DNA from: Aureobasidium sp. EXF-3400 | Taxonomy: Eukaryota > Ascomycota > Dothideomycetes > Dothideales > Saccotheciaceae | Assembly: GCA_024195585.1 (NCBI GenBank) | Contig: SWBL01000401.1 | Span: 1-41,510, forward strand | Reading direction: 5' to 3' | Length of the DNA stretch: 41,510 nucleotides | Shown here: positions 19,355 through 31,257 of the stretch, piece by piece | How positions within the stretch are numbered: position 1 is the stretch's first letter | Layout of the letters: each line of letters starts with the position of its first letter | The notes under the pieces: generated by a model | What the model saw: only the letters and a program-made list of their open reading frames with translations | Databases searched by the model: none | Told to the model about the DNA's origin: nothing | Translations under genes and position numbers: made by a program

Positions 19355-20678
19355 TGACGGTATGTTAATTTTTATGGCGTTCAAGAGGGGATATAGAACG
19401 GACGATGCATCTTTCTCAAGCACGCCAGCGGAGTTTTGATGAGGTTTGCATTATTGGAGATTGTCGGGATTAGGACTAGTAGATGAGAAATGAATCAATG
19501 ATCAGCCAAGGTGCTACAACATGTGCGAGACAGAAAGTTCAACAACAGCTACGTTGCCAATAGATAGAGCGCCTTTGCGCGACTGAAAGCTATAGCATCC
19601 TCTCTTCCAAGCAACTCATTCGTCAATGGGCTGCTAAATCCTTTTTGTATGTCAAACGCAGACTCAGGAGACGTTAATCGTTCATCAACATAACACCAAC
19701 CTCCGCCAAAACATATACAAGGAGCACAACATATAACTGCTTCCCACAGCAAGAGCAAAACAGACCCTCCCACTGGGAGGGTAAAGCCACCAAGTTGATT
19801 GGTTTCATTTTTGTGTGCGAGGAGTAACAAAGACTCCACGGTCGTGGCAACGCAGAGAGTCGAACCCATGACCTGCGGATCATCTGCGATTGGCGGCGAC
19901 GATGCCAACCGCTAGACCACCACCACCTGTCGATAAAGCGATGATGTTGGGTGAGGGATGTGGAAAAGCTTGAGTATATATGGGTTTGGGTCGAGTAAGC
20001 TGTTAGTTGTGAGTGATTCTTTCTGTCTCCTTCACTGCCTACCTTGCTGTCTATTGATGGCTGCATCACTTCTGCTCTGTTTGTGTTGTGTTGATAGACT
20101 TCAACTCCTCGCTCACCCTTTCTGAAAACAGATTTATCAATGCCACGGACTGAATCATTAGTATCTAGCTCTCATATGACTTTGCTCTCGCCTTACATTC
20201 AAACAACGCTATTAAGCAGCTGTGAGATTGGAAAACAGTAAAAATTTCTTTCGTTTTCTACTCTTGCGTGTCATTTCCACCATGTGTGCTGCTTGATGGT
20301 TTAATTTGTCCTCGTTTCGTTCATGTGATGCTGTTTTTCGACATTTTGATTTCACTCATGTTCTCATTGAAGCCTACTTGTAGTCTGCATCCAGACACAT
20401 TTGATTGAGGAAAGTACGATGCAACTATAAACATGCTTGGAAAACAAAGACTTTTTTCATTCATGCGATGGAATAGGGGGTATCAATACATAAAAGTCGT
20501 TGCCATCTATCGCCATTTGCAGTGATTGAGGTGAATCGTGATAACATAATACTGGAGTCATAAGCCATACTGAAGCGTCAAGGAAAGGAGGAACAGAGGC
20601 CGTAAAAGACAGTCGTGAAAGAATGAAACGTTTTGCATCGTGCCTTCCATGATCAAGCTCGGAGCCGGTAGAAACAGA
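19355..20678. other. Convergent intergenic region between ATG9 and the APSES factor
   Basis: About 1.3 kb downstream of both ATG9 (plus) and the Xbp1-type gene (minus), so it holds both 3' UTRs. A tRNA-like sequence lies at about 19845-19925. The part from 20100 to 20560 is T-rich with no open frame of interest. No other gene is supported. Confidence 0.45.
19845..19925 (-). pseudogene. tRNA-like sequence, probably a degenerate tRNA
   Basis: Read on the minus strand it has a D-arm/A-box TGGTCTAGCGGTTGGC, nearly that of tRNA-Glu and tRNA-Asp, then AGGTC as a variable loop and a perfect B-box GGGTTCGACTC. However, the A-to-B distance is about ten bases longer than in tRNA-Glu, the T-stem pairs poorly, I could not form a clean anticodon stem and no run of four Ts follows closely. 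It is best seen as a decayed tRNA or tRNA-derived fragment; an intron-containing tRNA is less likely. Confidence 0.35.
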
Positions 20679-22347
20679 TCAAGCGGAAGGAACGACACAA
20701 TCAGCGCCCATCGAAGCGTCATCCTGGTGCAAGGCAAGAAGCATCTTAGCGGCATTAACCTCTCTGGCTTGGAAGTTGCCAACTCCAGGCACGTTGATCT
20801 TTCTCTTCTTGCTTGATCTGGTCTGACTGTTCGATCCTTCACCTTCGCTCTCTTCGTCCTCTTTCTCACTAGCCGAGGCCACGTACTCGGGATCTTCGCC
20901 GTCGGAGCCAGAGTCAGTGGCAGGGGATGCGGTGAGCGAAGTAGCGGGCGATGATGACACAGCCTCAGATCTGGTTGAGCGGCGACGCTTGCGAGCAACG
21001 GCGGTCTGAGACTGGAGCGGGAATCCAGAGACAGAGGTGGGTGTGACAAGGAGGTTTTGCATGTCTGCTGGCAACTTGGACGTATTCACGTGGCTGGCAC
21101 AAGGGGTAGGTGTGCCTTCATCATTGTCTTGAGAGCCATTGACGGCAGTCCAGCGAACTTTGGGAGCGATGCGAGTCTTGGGTGACACCGAAGGCGAGTC
21201 AGGAATGGTACGGCGTGGAGAGAACTTATCGGTGACGATGGCAGCGCTCTCGTCGTCGCTGTGAAAAGGGCTGTCGAGGTGAGCCGAGGTATCGACACGA
21301 GGACGTACAGGTCGAGCACGAAGGCGTTTAGGCTCTGTCAGTGGCACGAGTGCTGAGCGAGGGATGGGGAGCGCTGGAGCAGAGGTATTATGGCCAGGTA
21401 CAAGGCTGTAGTGAGTGGTACTGGCATCAGCTCTCCAGCCCTCTGCCTCGCGAGCGCACGCACGAACGACGTCTGGGTCGATGGTGAATCTTGAAAAGCC
21501 TGGATGGTTTGGAGGCAAGCAGTCTCTGATGAAGCTGGGACCAAAGATAGGGGTGAGTGCCCAGCGGAGGTTCCAGCAGAAGGTAGCGCAGACAGAACGA
21601 GCACATCCGTAAGGCATCCAGTAGCCTTGGGCTGCGATTGCGCCACCCGTGATACTGAATGATAGCTCGCGTAAGCCATGGTTGAGGCTGAGAACCTTGT
21701 TGGGCTGTGTCTTGGGGTAATTGCATGCTTTGAAGAAGGGCGTGATTCGTACAAGGCCAATTTGATAGTCCCACATGACAGTGTACTTCTTGTTGGGCTC
21801 GTTGGGCAAGCTGAAAGTGTACTGAAACACTGTGACGAGTCAGTACTCACAATGTGACACAAGGGTAAGGGTATTACTCACGCTCGAATGCCTCGCGACC
21901 AGTCTTGTCAGAGAACGCCTTCTTCTCGCTATTGTAAGGTATGTGACGGACAAAGTCACGAATCAGACCATCCTCGTTACCGTTGGGGTAGATGTTGAAG
22001 CGGCGATGGTTCTCAGCCAGCTCCTGGCGCTCTCGCTTGGTGAGCATGGCGCACTTGTCACTGACCTCGAATGGTGGATAGTGGACTTCGCCTCGGGCTG
22101 GGTTACGATTGAACACGGGAGCATCCTTGGCCATCTTCTGTCGGAGACCTGACGAGGCTCCACCAGATCGTACAACTTGGGGCGGAGGACTGGAAGTGGC
22201 GGAGGATGCCTGACTGGTCGGTGCTGGGGTGAGAGGAGGGCTCAATGCCGAGAAGGGAGGTAAGATACCCGGAGATGGAGGAGCGTTGAGGAGGGATGAA
22301 ATCTTGATCATCGTGTTTGTGTTTGTGTTCCTACCCTCAGATGTCAT
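20679..22347 (-). CDS. XBP1: APSES-type transcription factor of the Xbp1 group
   Basis: A 538-residue DNA-binding regulator. Exon 1 is 22347-21882, exon 2 is 21829-20679, joined over a 52-nt intron (GTGAGT..CACAG, branch TACTGAC). The APSES/KilA-N-like core spans about residues 170-260: YTVMWDYQIGLVRITPFFKA, then ITGGAIAAQGYWMPYGCAR and FCWNLRWALTPIFG. This pattern is that of fungal Xbp1 homologues rather than StuA or Swi4/Mbp1. In yeast Xbp1 is a stress- and quiescence-induced repressor; the same role here is inference. The N-terminus (1-80) is Pro/Ser-rich. The tail is disordered and carries AVARKRRRSTRS, a probable nuclear signal, and an acidic patch. A second in-frame ATG at 22311 (MIKISSLLN) could be the true start. 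Upstream lies about 2.8 kb without genes. Confidence 0.88.
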
Positions 22348-25145
22348 GGGTAAGTCGAGGTGTGTAGAGTTGAGCGAGGTTGGAGTTGGTATGTGAACGT
22401 GTTGGACCGGGTTCAAGTAGCTCAATTGGGTTTCCAGACGAGGAGGCGATGGGCGGTGAGTATATGCGAGTGCTCGACACCTTATCAAGTCTAAGGGGAG
22501 CTTGCAGTACGCATCAAAGACAGGCTCCATAGGCCATGAGGAACAAGCAACGTCTGTCATTATCACCGATGCCTCCTTCTCCTATCCTTTTCTTCGCCAA
22601 ACTCTTCCTGTCCTTCTTTGTAAATTGCCGACAGCGGACTTCCTCTGCACTGATCTTTCGCTGGTCTTCACTTGCTGGCGTGTTGCTATGAGAGCCGGAT
22701 TTCATTCATGTCGGCATGCACCTCGTATGCCGGACGTCGGTTGATTGCGTTCAAGTGGACTGTATGTCTCAGTGACTTCGCATGACCAGGCAACGTCGCT
22801 TTCTTTTTCCTGCTTTGAGAAGAGCTCTGTTTGTACACCGATTATTGCCTGAAATGATGTTCAGAATGGTCAACAGAGGATCAAAGCGCCGCCGAATTTG
22901 TGTGGTTGGTGCCCAGGCTGCTTCAAGAACTGGTTTTGAGATACCAGCTGTTTGTGTTCAAGAATAACCGGGTTTTCGAGGTGGGCGAGGGATGTGTTCG
23001 ACCGTGGATTCAGGGGAGTCAAAGGTATGTTCAAAGACATTCTTATAGCGGGATAAGGTCTTTCTGATATACTTTGCATGCACAGAATGTTACCTATACA
23101 GTTTTATGCCGTCTGCTGTGGCATCACTTCAGGGTTAACTGCAAGCTGCCATGACGCCTTTGGAACTTGCATATGCAGACTGCCGATAGAACGCTGCTGG
23201 ACACACGCCACATCCGCCTCCATCGAGCTCGCCCTCCCCTTGACAACAGGCACAAATGAACAGCCCTTCTGTGACAAAAGCGTGATCGTTCTTGGAGCAG
23301 GCGAAACCATTGGCAAACCAGTGAGTAAGAACTCCAAGAGCTCAGAGATAAGTGGAGAGTATGGGCGATCAAACTGCACATCTGGATCATGGGCATCTCA
23401 AGGCGATTGCTTTCCGATGCAGATCATGATGTATGGTCAGGCCTGTTCCTGCGCCTTGACATGTCGTGCAGCAATCAACCAACGATCTCGAACCTACCAA
23501 TACACCACAACGCGGATGAGCAGCAGGGATGAATGGCACACAGGTACATCATGTCGTGTAAGCCTCTCGATGCCAAGTCAGGACATTGCAAGAAGAAGTC
23601 GAGCCCTTGACATGGGAAGACTTTCGTACGACCGAACACATTTTCTGTTCTGTCTCGTCCTGTTCAAATCCCGGGTCAATTTTCTTGGATGCCGGACGAA
23701 CCGGGGAGTTTTGAGAGTGGTAGATGTGTATCGTGTAGAACGTTTCAGGGTTTTTGGGGGCGGTACTACAAGCCTGTCAAGTGAAGCCCCTCTCCGCGTG
23801 TAGTTCATGCGACGGTTTCGGGCTGTATAACGGTAGCACAAATACTGCATTGCGCGGTATGTCAGCTCAACACTGCGGCCCAGTATGAAGATGAAATTGG
23901 TGTAAGGCAGACAGCGATTGCGTGTTTTAGCTTGTATGCTCGATGCTTACACTATCACGAGTCAGTGTTGAACTTGATTGACGTTGAGCCTCAATATCAG
24001 CGCTACTCGAGACTGCGGTTCCTCTTCCGGTTCGAGAGCGTGCATCCACTGAAGGGGCTTCAAACGCGTCTGCAGCAAGTTTTCACGATGAAGCCGCCCA
24101 ACCAATCTCTGTGTATCACCCTTTTGAAACCACAAAAACCTGCGTTCAGTCGAGTCCCCTCGAGTTTGGGCGTGAACCTGTCGTTTTTCTCCTTCTCTCT
24201 TGCAATCAGACCATAGAATTTTGAACGCCAGCCATTCGTCTCTGCCGTCCGGCTTCCTGCGCGTGACGGGTGTCGTGTAACCCGACTACATACCCTTGTG
24301 AATGCTTGAATATCAACCTGGATTGCATTCAAATGTGCAGATCCTAGTCGGACGACGACGTTGACAGATACGAGGTGCATAATGACAGAAAGATGGCCGC
24401 GATAGTGAGAGATCTGTCCAAGATTGCGAAGTCGATTATGCGTAGGCTACCGAGCTCCTTTGCCAAGACAGGTCTAGGTTGCCTACCTTTTTTGCCCTTT
24501 CCATTCCCATGCGCCAAAGTTTGTAACGGGTATACTGTAGTTGTGAAAGATATTCATGAGAAACAGAATGGTTTCAATGAGAAAACATTTACTCTGGACT
24601 CCCTTTGGATCGGCCTCTAGTCTTGGAGCCAGACTCAAGGACAATTTTTGCCTTTGAGAATACTGTCAATTGAACGCTAACACAGTCTTGACTTGTGCCC
24701 ACATCGATATTGGCTTCCAATTTAAGTATTTATCAGCCTACATTTATGGCAAACGCAATACCAGGCCACAGATTTTCAAGCCTTGTGCAACAACAACACC
24801 TTCTTCTTAACAGTTCCATGTCTAGCGAAAACAAAGTGCAAAAAACCATGCTGGCTTACAGCCATGGGAAAACCCCTTCCGCTCACAGAGTATTCTACCT
24901 TTGCAAGACAGAGAGAAAGTCCTGCTCTGGGGGTCGAACAAGCGACCTTTGACCTCTGGCAGAACTCTCGGGAGTTTTATCGCAAAGCGTGTGGCTTTCC
25001 GATTGGGCCAACTTACCGTTTGCTGAAGAAACTGGTATCTGACGAAGACATATGGTGTGTGGTGGAGGAGAAGTGAGGGAAAGGTGCGGGAAGGAAAAGA
25101 TGCTTTACAATACTACGCGACCTTCATTACGACACCGACTCTGTT
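22348..25145. other. Long intergenic region upstream of the APSES factor
   Basis: About 2.8 kb between the Xbp1-type gene start and the 3' end of the acyl-CoA dehydrogenase, both on the minus strand. The only long open frame (23078-23803, plus) is Cys/Ser/Arg-rich with no domain and several overlapping frames, so I do not call it. A tRNA-like fragment lies near 24930-25015. The region could hold a long leader with upstream frames and a distal promoter for the regulator. No mobile element is seen. Confidence 0.45.
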
Positions 25146-26459
25146 CTAATAACTTCTTGGTAGTCCCAAAGCCTTTTCGGCCACGTAGTTCATGATCATC
25201 TCCCTGCTGACCGGCGCGATTCTGGGTACGAAGCACTCCCTCAGATACCTCTCTACATGATACTCTGCTGCATAGCCCATGCCACCCAACGTCAGGACTG
25301 CTCGTTCACAAGCCGTGAATGCTGCTTCGGCAGCTAGATACTTTGCTGTATTACAAGCAACACCGATAGCGTGTTGAGTTATACTTAGATCAGTCGTCGA
25401 CGCGTCATAGAGGCGTGCCGCATGATAGGTGGACAGTTTTGCGGCTTCGAGATGCATGTATGCCTGAGCAAGCGGATGCTGAATGCCTTGGTTCATACCA
25501 ATAGGGCGACCAAAAACGACGCGTTCTTTGGCATACTGCGACGCTCTGCGTAAGGCTGCATATCCCAGACCTAGTGCTTCACCAGCAAGGAGACAGCGTT
25601 CTGCATTCATGCCGTGCAACACGATTTTGAATCCTTGGCCTTCTTTGCCGATGAGAGAGTCGGATGGGATGCGGTAGTTGTCGAAGAAGACCTCGTTGGC
25701 GTCAACTGCTCTTCCACCCATTTTGCGGATCTTTTTCAACTCAAGACCCGGTTGTGCCTTGTCAAAGTCCACAAAGAACAGTGAGAGGCCTTCTGATGGT
25801 TTCGTGACCTCTTCGATTGGTGTGGTCCGTGCTAGAAGGATCATCTTGGTGGCTACCTGAGCAGAGGAAATCCATATCTTCTGGCCAGTCACATTGTAAA
25901 AGTCACCGTCCTTGAGAGCAGTCGTCCTTAACTTGAGAGTTTCCAGGCCAGTGTTTGGCTCTGTAACGCCAAAGCAGGCTCGCCATTCTCCACTTATCAG
26001 CTTAGGGAGCATCCTCTGGAGTTGTTCCTCAGTAGCAAATCTTGCGACGGGTTGGGTGGCATAGACGTTCGCGTGGATTGACTGAGCACCTGCCATACCA
26101 GCACCAGACTCTGAAATTGTCTGTAACATCATAGTGGCTTCGGATATGCCGAGACCTGCTCCTCCGAGAGATTCGGGCAAGGCAATACCAATCCAGCCGT
26201 CTTTTGCCAGTGCTGCGTGAAGTTCATGGGGATATTTTTCCTGTTGATCATGTTCGAGCCAGTAATCATCCGTAAAGTTAGAGCATATCTTGGAGATAGC
26301 ATCACGAACTTCCATCTGTTCTTCTGAGAAGCCGGAGGTCTCCATTATTCGCGTAGGCTTGGATATGGAGAAACATCTTGCCTGTGGTCTTGACAGACGT
26401 ACAGTATGGAGGCAAGGTCGTGGAAGTGCACGGAAGGAGGCAAGTAGGTGTTTAGACAT
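25146..26459 (-). CDS. Acyl-CoA dehydrogenase, probably mitochondrial
   Basis: A 437-residue FAD flavoprotein that would introduce a trans-2 double bond into an acyl-CoA and pass electrons to ETF. Domains in order: N-terminal helical from about residue 48 (FSEEQMEVRDAISK), then ESLGGAGLGISEA, the middle beta domain CFGVTEPNTGLETLK with GQKIWISSA, then the C-terminal helices with YAKERVVFGRPIG and LGGMGYAAEYHVERYLRE. The usual Glu of the C-terminal EGT motif is missing (PRIAPVSREM instead). A Glu in MNAERCLLAGE aligns with the catalytic Glu of isovaleryl-/long-chain-type enzymes. The N-terminal 40 residues are basic, Ser/Arg/Leu-rich and lack acids, like a mitochondrial presequence; no PTS1 at the C-terminus (RSY). 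The ATG at 26459 is the first in frame. Exact acyl substrate unknown. Confidence 0.92.
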   Translation of the reverse strand: MSKHLLASFRALPRPCLHTVRLSRPQARCFSISKPTRIMETSGFSEEQMEVRDAISKICSNFTDDYWLEHDQQEKYPHELHAALAKDGWIGIALPESLGGAGLGISEATMMLQTISESGAGMAGAQSIHANVYATQPVARFATEEQLQRMLPKLISGEWRACFGVTEPNTGLETLKLRTTALKDGDFYNVTGQKIWISSAQVATKMILLARTTPIEEVTKPSEGLSLFFVDFDKAQPGLELKKIRKMGGRAVDANEVFFDNYRIPSDSLIGKEGQGFKIVLHGMNAERCLLAGEALGLGYAALRRASQYAKERVVFGRPIGMNQGIQHPLAQAYMHLEAAKLSTYHAARLYDASTTDLSITQHAIGVACNTAKYLAAEAAFTACERAVLTLGGMGYAAEYHVERYLRECFVPRIAPVSREMIMNYVAEKALGLPRSY

Positions 26460-26880
26460 GATCACACGCGACAACAGGATGCGAAGAGGGTTTGAGCAAG
26501 CAACTTACATTTCAATGATATATCACTCGGCTAGAAGACTAAGAAGCCGAACGAGAGTTGAGGGGTTCGGTCAATGATGCGGTGATGGGCGAGGAGAAGC
26601 AGGTCGGCGGGCCGGTGAAGCGTGATTGGTCAGAGGACGCGACCGCCAAGCCCAAATGATGGGTCCTAGAGTTGACGAGGATAAACATCCATGTCACAAC
26701 AAAGCAGCTTCGAGGTCTCATCTTTGCGCCTCCAAACCCCGTCCCTCTACTCGACGCCAACCAATTACGCCCAACGACATGATATAGTCTGATCAGTTCC
26801 ACGTCCAGCTCAGACACTCTTCGGCGCACTCTTTCCTGGCTAGCTCCCGTCGAAGCACAACAACAACGCGTCAAACAACA
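26460..26880. promoter_or_regulatory. Divergent promoter of the dehydrogenase and INCENP genes
   Basis: About 420 bases shared as 5' flank by two divergent genes. The INCENP leader ends in a CAA-rich run with a good ATG context (caacaATGG). No TATA-like box stands out. Confidence 0.45.
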
Positions 26881-29800
26881 ATGGCGCCTCGTTCCAAGAC
26901 GGCTTCTGTCGGCTCGTCGCAATGGATCCAGACTGAGCGCGAACAGGCTGCCGAGTTCGTCGACATGGAGGTCGAGGAGTTTGGATATGCTGCTCAGAAC
27001 GAGATGGATTGGCTGAACGAGCACATGGCCGAGATTTTCAGCAGCAACCCTGTGTACGCTGTCTCAATGCCTTGCTAAGGTCACTCGCGCTTACGTTTGC
27101 GCAGAAATTTTGCCGACATCTTCAAGACTCCTGGAAAGCTGCGAGGCAAGACTCCTCGTACAGCCCGCAAGAACGCTGCCCGTGCTGTACGTCTCTCCAG
27201 ATGACCACCTCATGAAGAATCGCACTAACAGTAATCACAGCCTCTGACGGATCTTTTTGCGCCCAACCCCCAGTCGACCTTCAGCCTAGCCCCCAAGAAC
27301 GAGTTCTACTCAAAGGTTGCCCAGTTCCAGATTGCTCAGGATGGCGAGCAAGAGCGCCCTCGCTCAGGGACCTCCAGAAGAAGCCCTCTACGCGTTGGCA
27401 AGGAGAACACGGATTCTGGATACCACGGTTTGACCGAGGATGAGATGGACTTGGACTCGCAGCAATCCATGATCAAGCACAGCCACGCCCAAGCTCCCGA
27501 TCTCGAGCCTCTTCAAGAGCACGTCACAAACGATCCCGTAGTTAACGACACGGCCTCTTTTGTTTCGGCCAACGAGGACGCTGAGAACACTCACGAGGAC
27601 CCTGTAGAAGATGACGACCAGGCTACCGTGCCCGACCCCGAGTCCAGCAGCCGCCCAGTTACGCAAGACTCGAACGCACCATTTGTCGACGAGAATTGGC
27701 CAGCCGAGGATGAGCATGACGAGAACGAGATGGCAGATGAGGAAGAGCCGGAAGAGGACGAGGAGGACGACACCGCCAAGTCGCCATCTGACACCTCAAC
27801 ACCCGATAAGCCATTGACGCGTAAGAGCAGTCTGACATTCGCTGCTCTGCCAGCCCGTGAGCCTTTGACTGCTAAGCGAAGCATTGGCCCAAGAGGCAGT
27901 CACATGGACGCATTCGGTGGTGCTCGCACAAGTGCCTTCGGTAAGAGCTTCGGCATCACGCAGCAGACCAACTCTCAGCAAGCAGAAGATGCAGACGATC
28001 ATAACAAGACATCGACCCAAAGACTGCACGAGCGCATAACCTTGCTCGGTCAGCAAAAGGAGCCTCGCACATCAAAATCTATCCACATGCCTACTTACCC
28101 TTCGCTACCAGCTCACGAACACCGATCTACTTCCGGACCATCTCAAGAGAACGTTCCAGGCGACACGCAACCACTTGTTGACGACGATGATGACTGGATC
28201 GCTCCTATCCTCCCCAGCTCTCGTGCCGCTAGTGGTGTTGACACGCAGAAGCTGAACGACCAAGTGTCTGACCCTGTCTCAGTCGAAGAGGCACAGCCAG
28301 CCTTTAGCGGTATTCCTCTGCCTGCATTGCGCGAATCGCCGTCCAAGTTTTTCATGGGTCATCACAAGTCCAACTCGACAGCCACACTCGCGTCTCCCGC
28401 AAAAGTCGCAACTGCTCCCCAACGGGCCCATCACCAGAAGAACACATCTGTCTCGAACCCCAACTTCCCACCTGGCAGTGGCGCCACTACTCCTGTTGCT
28501 AGCTCTATTGCTTCTCCGACAAAGCAAAAGTTCGCCGAAGCACCCATCAGCGCATCAAAGGCTAAGCTCTATTCTGTGTTCAAATCCGCAAAGGGCATGT
28601 TCGGTAGTAGCGCTGCGGCCAGTGCTCAGGCAAAGATGAACTCACTTTCTTCTCCCCATCGACCGCTCTCTGCTGCAACCTTCGAGCGTCCTGATCCAGA
28701 TATGTCCAGAATGCCCGGCGCTCTTTACCCCGATCTTGGCCAGAACAGGCCAGCCACCGCTCTTCCCGCAGCTAGTGGAAGCAGACGCACTCGCAGCTCA
28801 ACCGAGCACGCCCGTAAGAAGGACAAGGACTCTAAAGACGAACAAGACACAGTGGACGATTTGGAGAAAGTCAGGCAACAAGAGAGGCAAAAGGCCCACG
28901 AGAAGGCCGAGAAAGATAAGGCTACCGAAACAGTGCGTCTTGAGAAGGAGAGACTCGCAGCAGCCAGTCGTCCTGGTGCTGCATCACAGCAATCATGGAG
29001 GTCGACTGCAGACGAAGGAAGCGACGTTGATGAGACAGGTCCTCCAGTGCCCCCTAAGACCGGTGCTCCAGCTGGCAAATTGAGAGCTCCTGGTAGACTG
29101 GCCAAGCCATCGAGATTGGGTAGTATTCAACCAAAGCCTGCTCCAGTCAGTATCAAAGTGGCTTCGGGCTCGCAAAGACTTGGCTCTACCCAGCCTGGAA
29201 GCTCTTCTCAAGATGTCAATCCTGCCCCAGCGACCCGCCAACAGCCAACTCGCTCTGGCAGTGCACAGCCCCCTACATTGTCAAAGTCGGTTGGTGCAGG
29301 AGCTGGCTCTGTTCGCAGTGTCAAGGCTCTCGAAGCTGCTGCCAGAAAGAAGGAGCAGGACGAAAAAGTGGCGCAGAAGAAGGCAGAACAGAAGCGTGAG
29401 ATTGAGCGCAAGCGAGCTGCTAAAGCTGAAGAAGATCGTAAAGCTGAACAGGAACGTAAGGCGGCCGAGCAGCAACGACTTCAGGAGGTCAGAGTGGCAG
29501 CACAAAAGCAGGCAGAGCAGAGAAAGGTTGAGCAACAAAGACAGTTGGCTTTACAGCAGAAGAAGAGTGCCGAACTAGTAAGTGGATTTCTTTTGAAGGA
29601 GTTATTACTCATGCTGACGTCTATAGGCCGCAACTATGGAGCAGGAGAAGATGGACAGACAGCAAACACAATCATCTACACTACCCCGTGGCGACATTGG
29701 CGGCACGCTGAGACAGCTATCCAAGCAAGACCGACCCGCGCCTCAAGCCAACACTGCAAAGCCCGCCAAACGTCCCCTTCAAGAGACCGAAGAGTCATCA

Positions 29801-30631
29801 CAGCGCCCTGCTATTAGCAGAGCGCCAACATCGTACCAGCAGCAAGGTGACAAGCGACGCAAGACATTGGAGGGCGATGATGATGAGGTCGACAGACCAT
29901 CAGACAACGCATTGACAGCTCCTCCAAAGAGACCTTCGAACATGCGCAAAGAGTCGACACTGAACAAGTTCCCTCACGGCTACACTCATGCACCTCCACC
30001 GGCTGCTCACCACTCTCAGAACATGTTGAAGGCGACGGTCACAGCACAGCACTACGCACAGCACGCCAAAGCAGGCATGCATCCTAACGATATGATGAAG
30101 TTATCAACAGCCAGGATTCCTTTCGCAGAGAACTCGAATCCTCCTGGAGCATCATCGAGCAAGGGAGCACCTCCCACGGCTTTCAAAACTCCTGGACGGC
30201 CAGCAGCTCAGGTTGTCTCTAAGAAATCAGTGCCCAAGTCTGCCAAGTCTTCACCTCTGTACGCCAATGGAGACAGCATCAATCTGCCTGAAATTGCTAC
30301 AGACAGTGAAGATGAGGATTCTGACGATGATCAGACTGGTGGATTCCGAGCACCATCCTGGGTCGCTTCTCCAGCACTCCGTGATCTGCTCACGCAGCAA
30401 CAGCTTGTTGATCCCGAAAGCATCTTTGGACCCATCGCACCGCTACAGATGGAAGAGGTGTTCCGCAACAGCAAAAACCCTGAACGCTTGAAGAAGTTCC
30501 GCGAGCGTGGATCATCTGCTCGCTGGGTCGACACAGGAGACGCAGTCACGAAAGAGGAAAAGGTCAAGGACCGCGAGATGCGCGCACGAGTTGTCAAGGA
30601 AGGTGGATGGAGATTCGGACAGGATGCGTAA
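26881..30631 (+). CDS. SLI15: INCENP/Sli15 homologue, chromosomal passenger complex scaffold
   Basis: A 1198-residue scaffold that should anchor and activate Aurora kinase (Ipl1) at centromeres and the spindle. Exons: 26881-27053, 27105-27186, 27241-29577 and 29627-30631; introns 51, 54 and 49 nt with clear branch sites, and phases close. The IN-box is decisive: APSWVASPALRDLLTQQQ at about 1106-1123, then DPESIFGPIAPLQMEEVF, followed by GSSARW at about 1159-1164, the counterpart of the Aurora-phosphorylated TSS motif. Residues 780-864 form a long charged coiled coil or single helix (E/K/Q/R repeats). The N-terminal 58 residues look helical, as expected for survivin/borealin binding. The middle is disordered, with many SP/TP sites. 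Named from the C-terminal domain; the rest is not conserved. Confidence 0.9.
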
Positions 30632-31257
30632 AGTCATGGATGGACAGGCATGTGTGGGATAAACACAGGATTTCGTATTTCTTTGGTCTCTTTGTTCTTT
30701 TTCTAGCATGAGGCTCTTTTATGGGCGTTTTGGGTAGCGGGTCTTGTGGGTTTTAGTGGACGATCTTTGTTTGTTTGCGATCGGAGCGGAGCCCCATGGC
30801 ATGGATGAAACGATACAGCGTCAAAATAGGGTAGGAATTGAAGAGACGATTCTAGCAAGCAATGGAATTGCTAGTTTCCAGTGAATGCGTGCGTTAAACA
30901 AGATTGCGTGAGTAGAATCAAGGCAGTGGCTGGACACGGCAGGATTAAGGAGCCAACAGCACTGCGTATCAATGACGAGCTTTTCGGAGCTGATGTGGAG
31001 CTCGCGGTTGAGCATGTGAAAGCGCACGGAGCTCTGATTGTTTCGCGTGGATGACGTTTCTGCAACAAAAATCAGGGCGCAGCTGTGGGAAGCTGCCGGC
31101 TGTCTTCTCTTCTGTCGCGTGCTCTTCCTCAACACCTCCTTGTCTTCCCATCTTCTCTACTCTTTCAATTCCTATCCATTTGATCGGTGAGCCTCTCCTG
31201 CACTTCGCATCCCTTGCCTCTTGAGCTTGTCTTATCAAATCCCACAGACTAGCCGCC
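30632..31257. promoter_or_regulatory. RTN1 upstream region with CT-rich leader
   Basis: About 630 bases between the INCENP stop and the reticulon ATG. The last 160 bases are pyrimidine-rich, as in highly expressed fungal genes. A possible 5' UTR intron runs 31187-31247 (GTGAGC..CACAG, 61 nt), although its branch site is weak. Confidence 0.4.

Noticed and set aside
23078..23803. 241-codon plus-strand open frame
   Set aside because: No ordered domain, odd Cys/Arg/Ser composition, overlapping open frames on the other strand, and no recognisable family.
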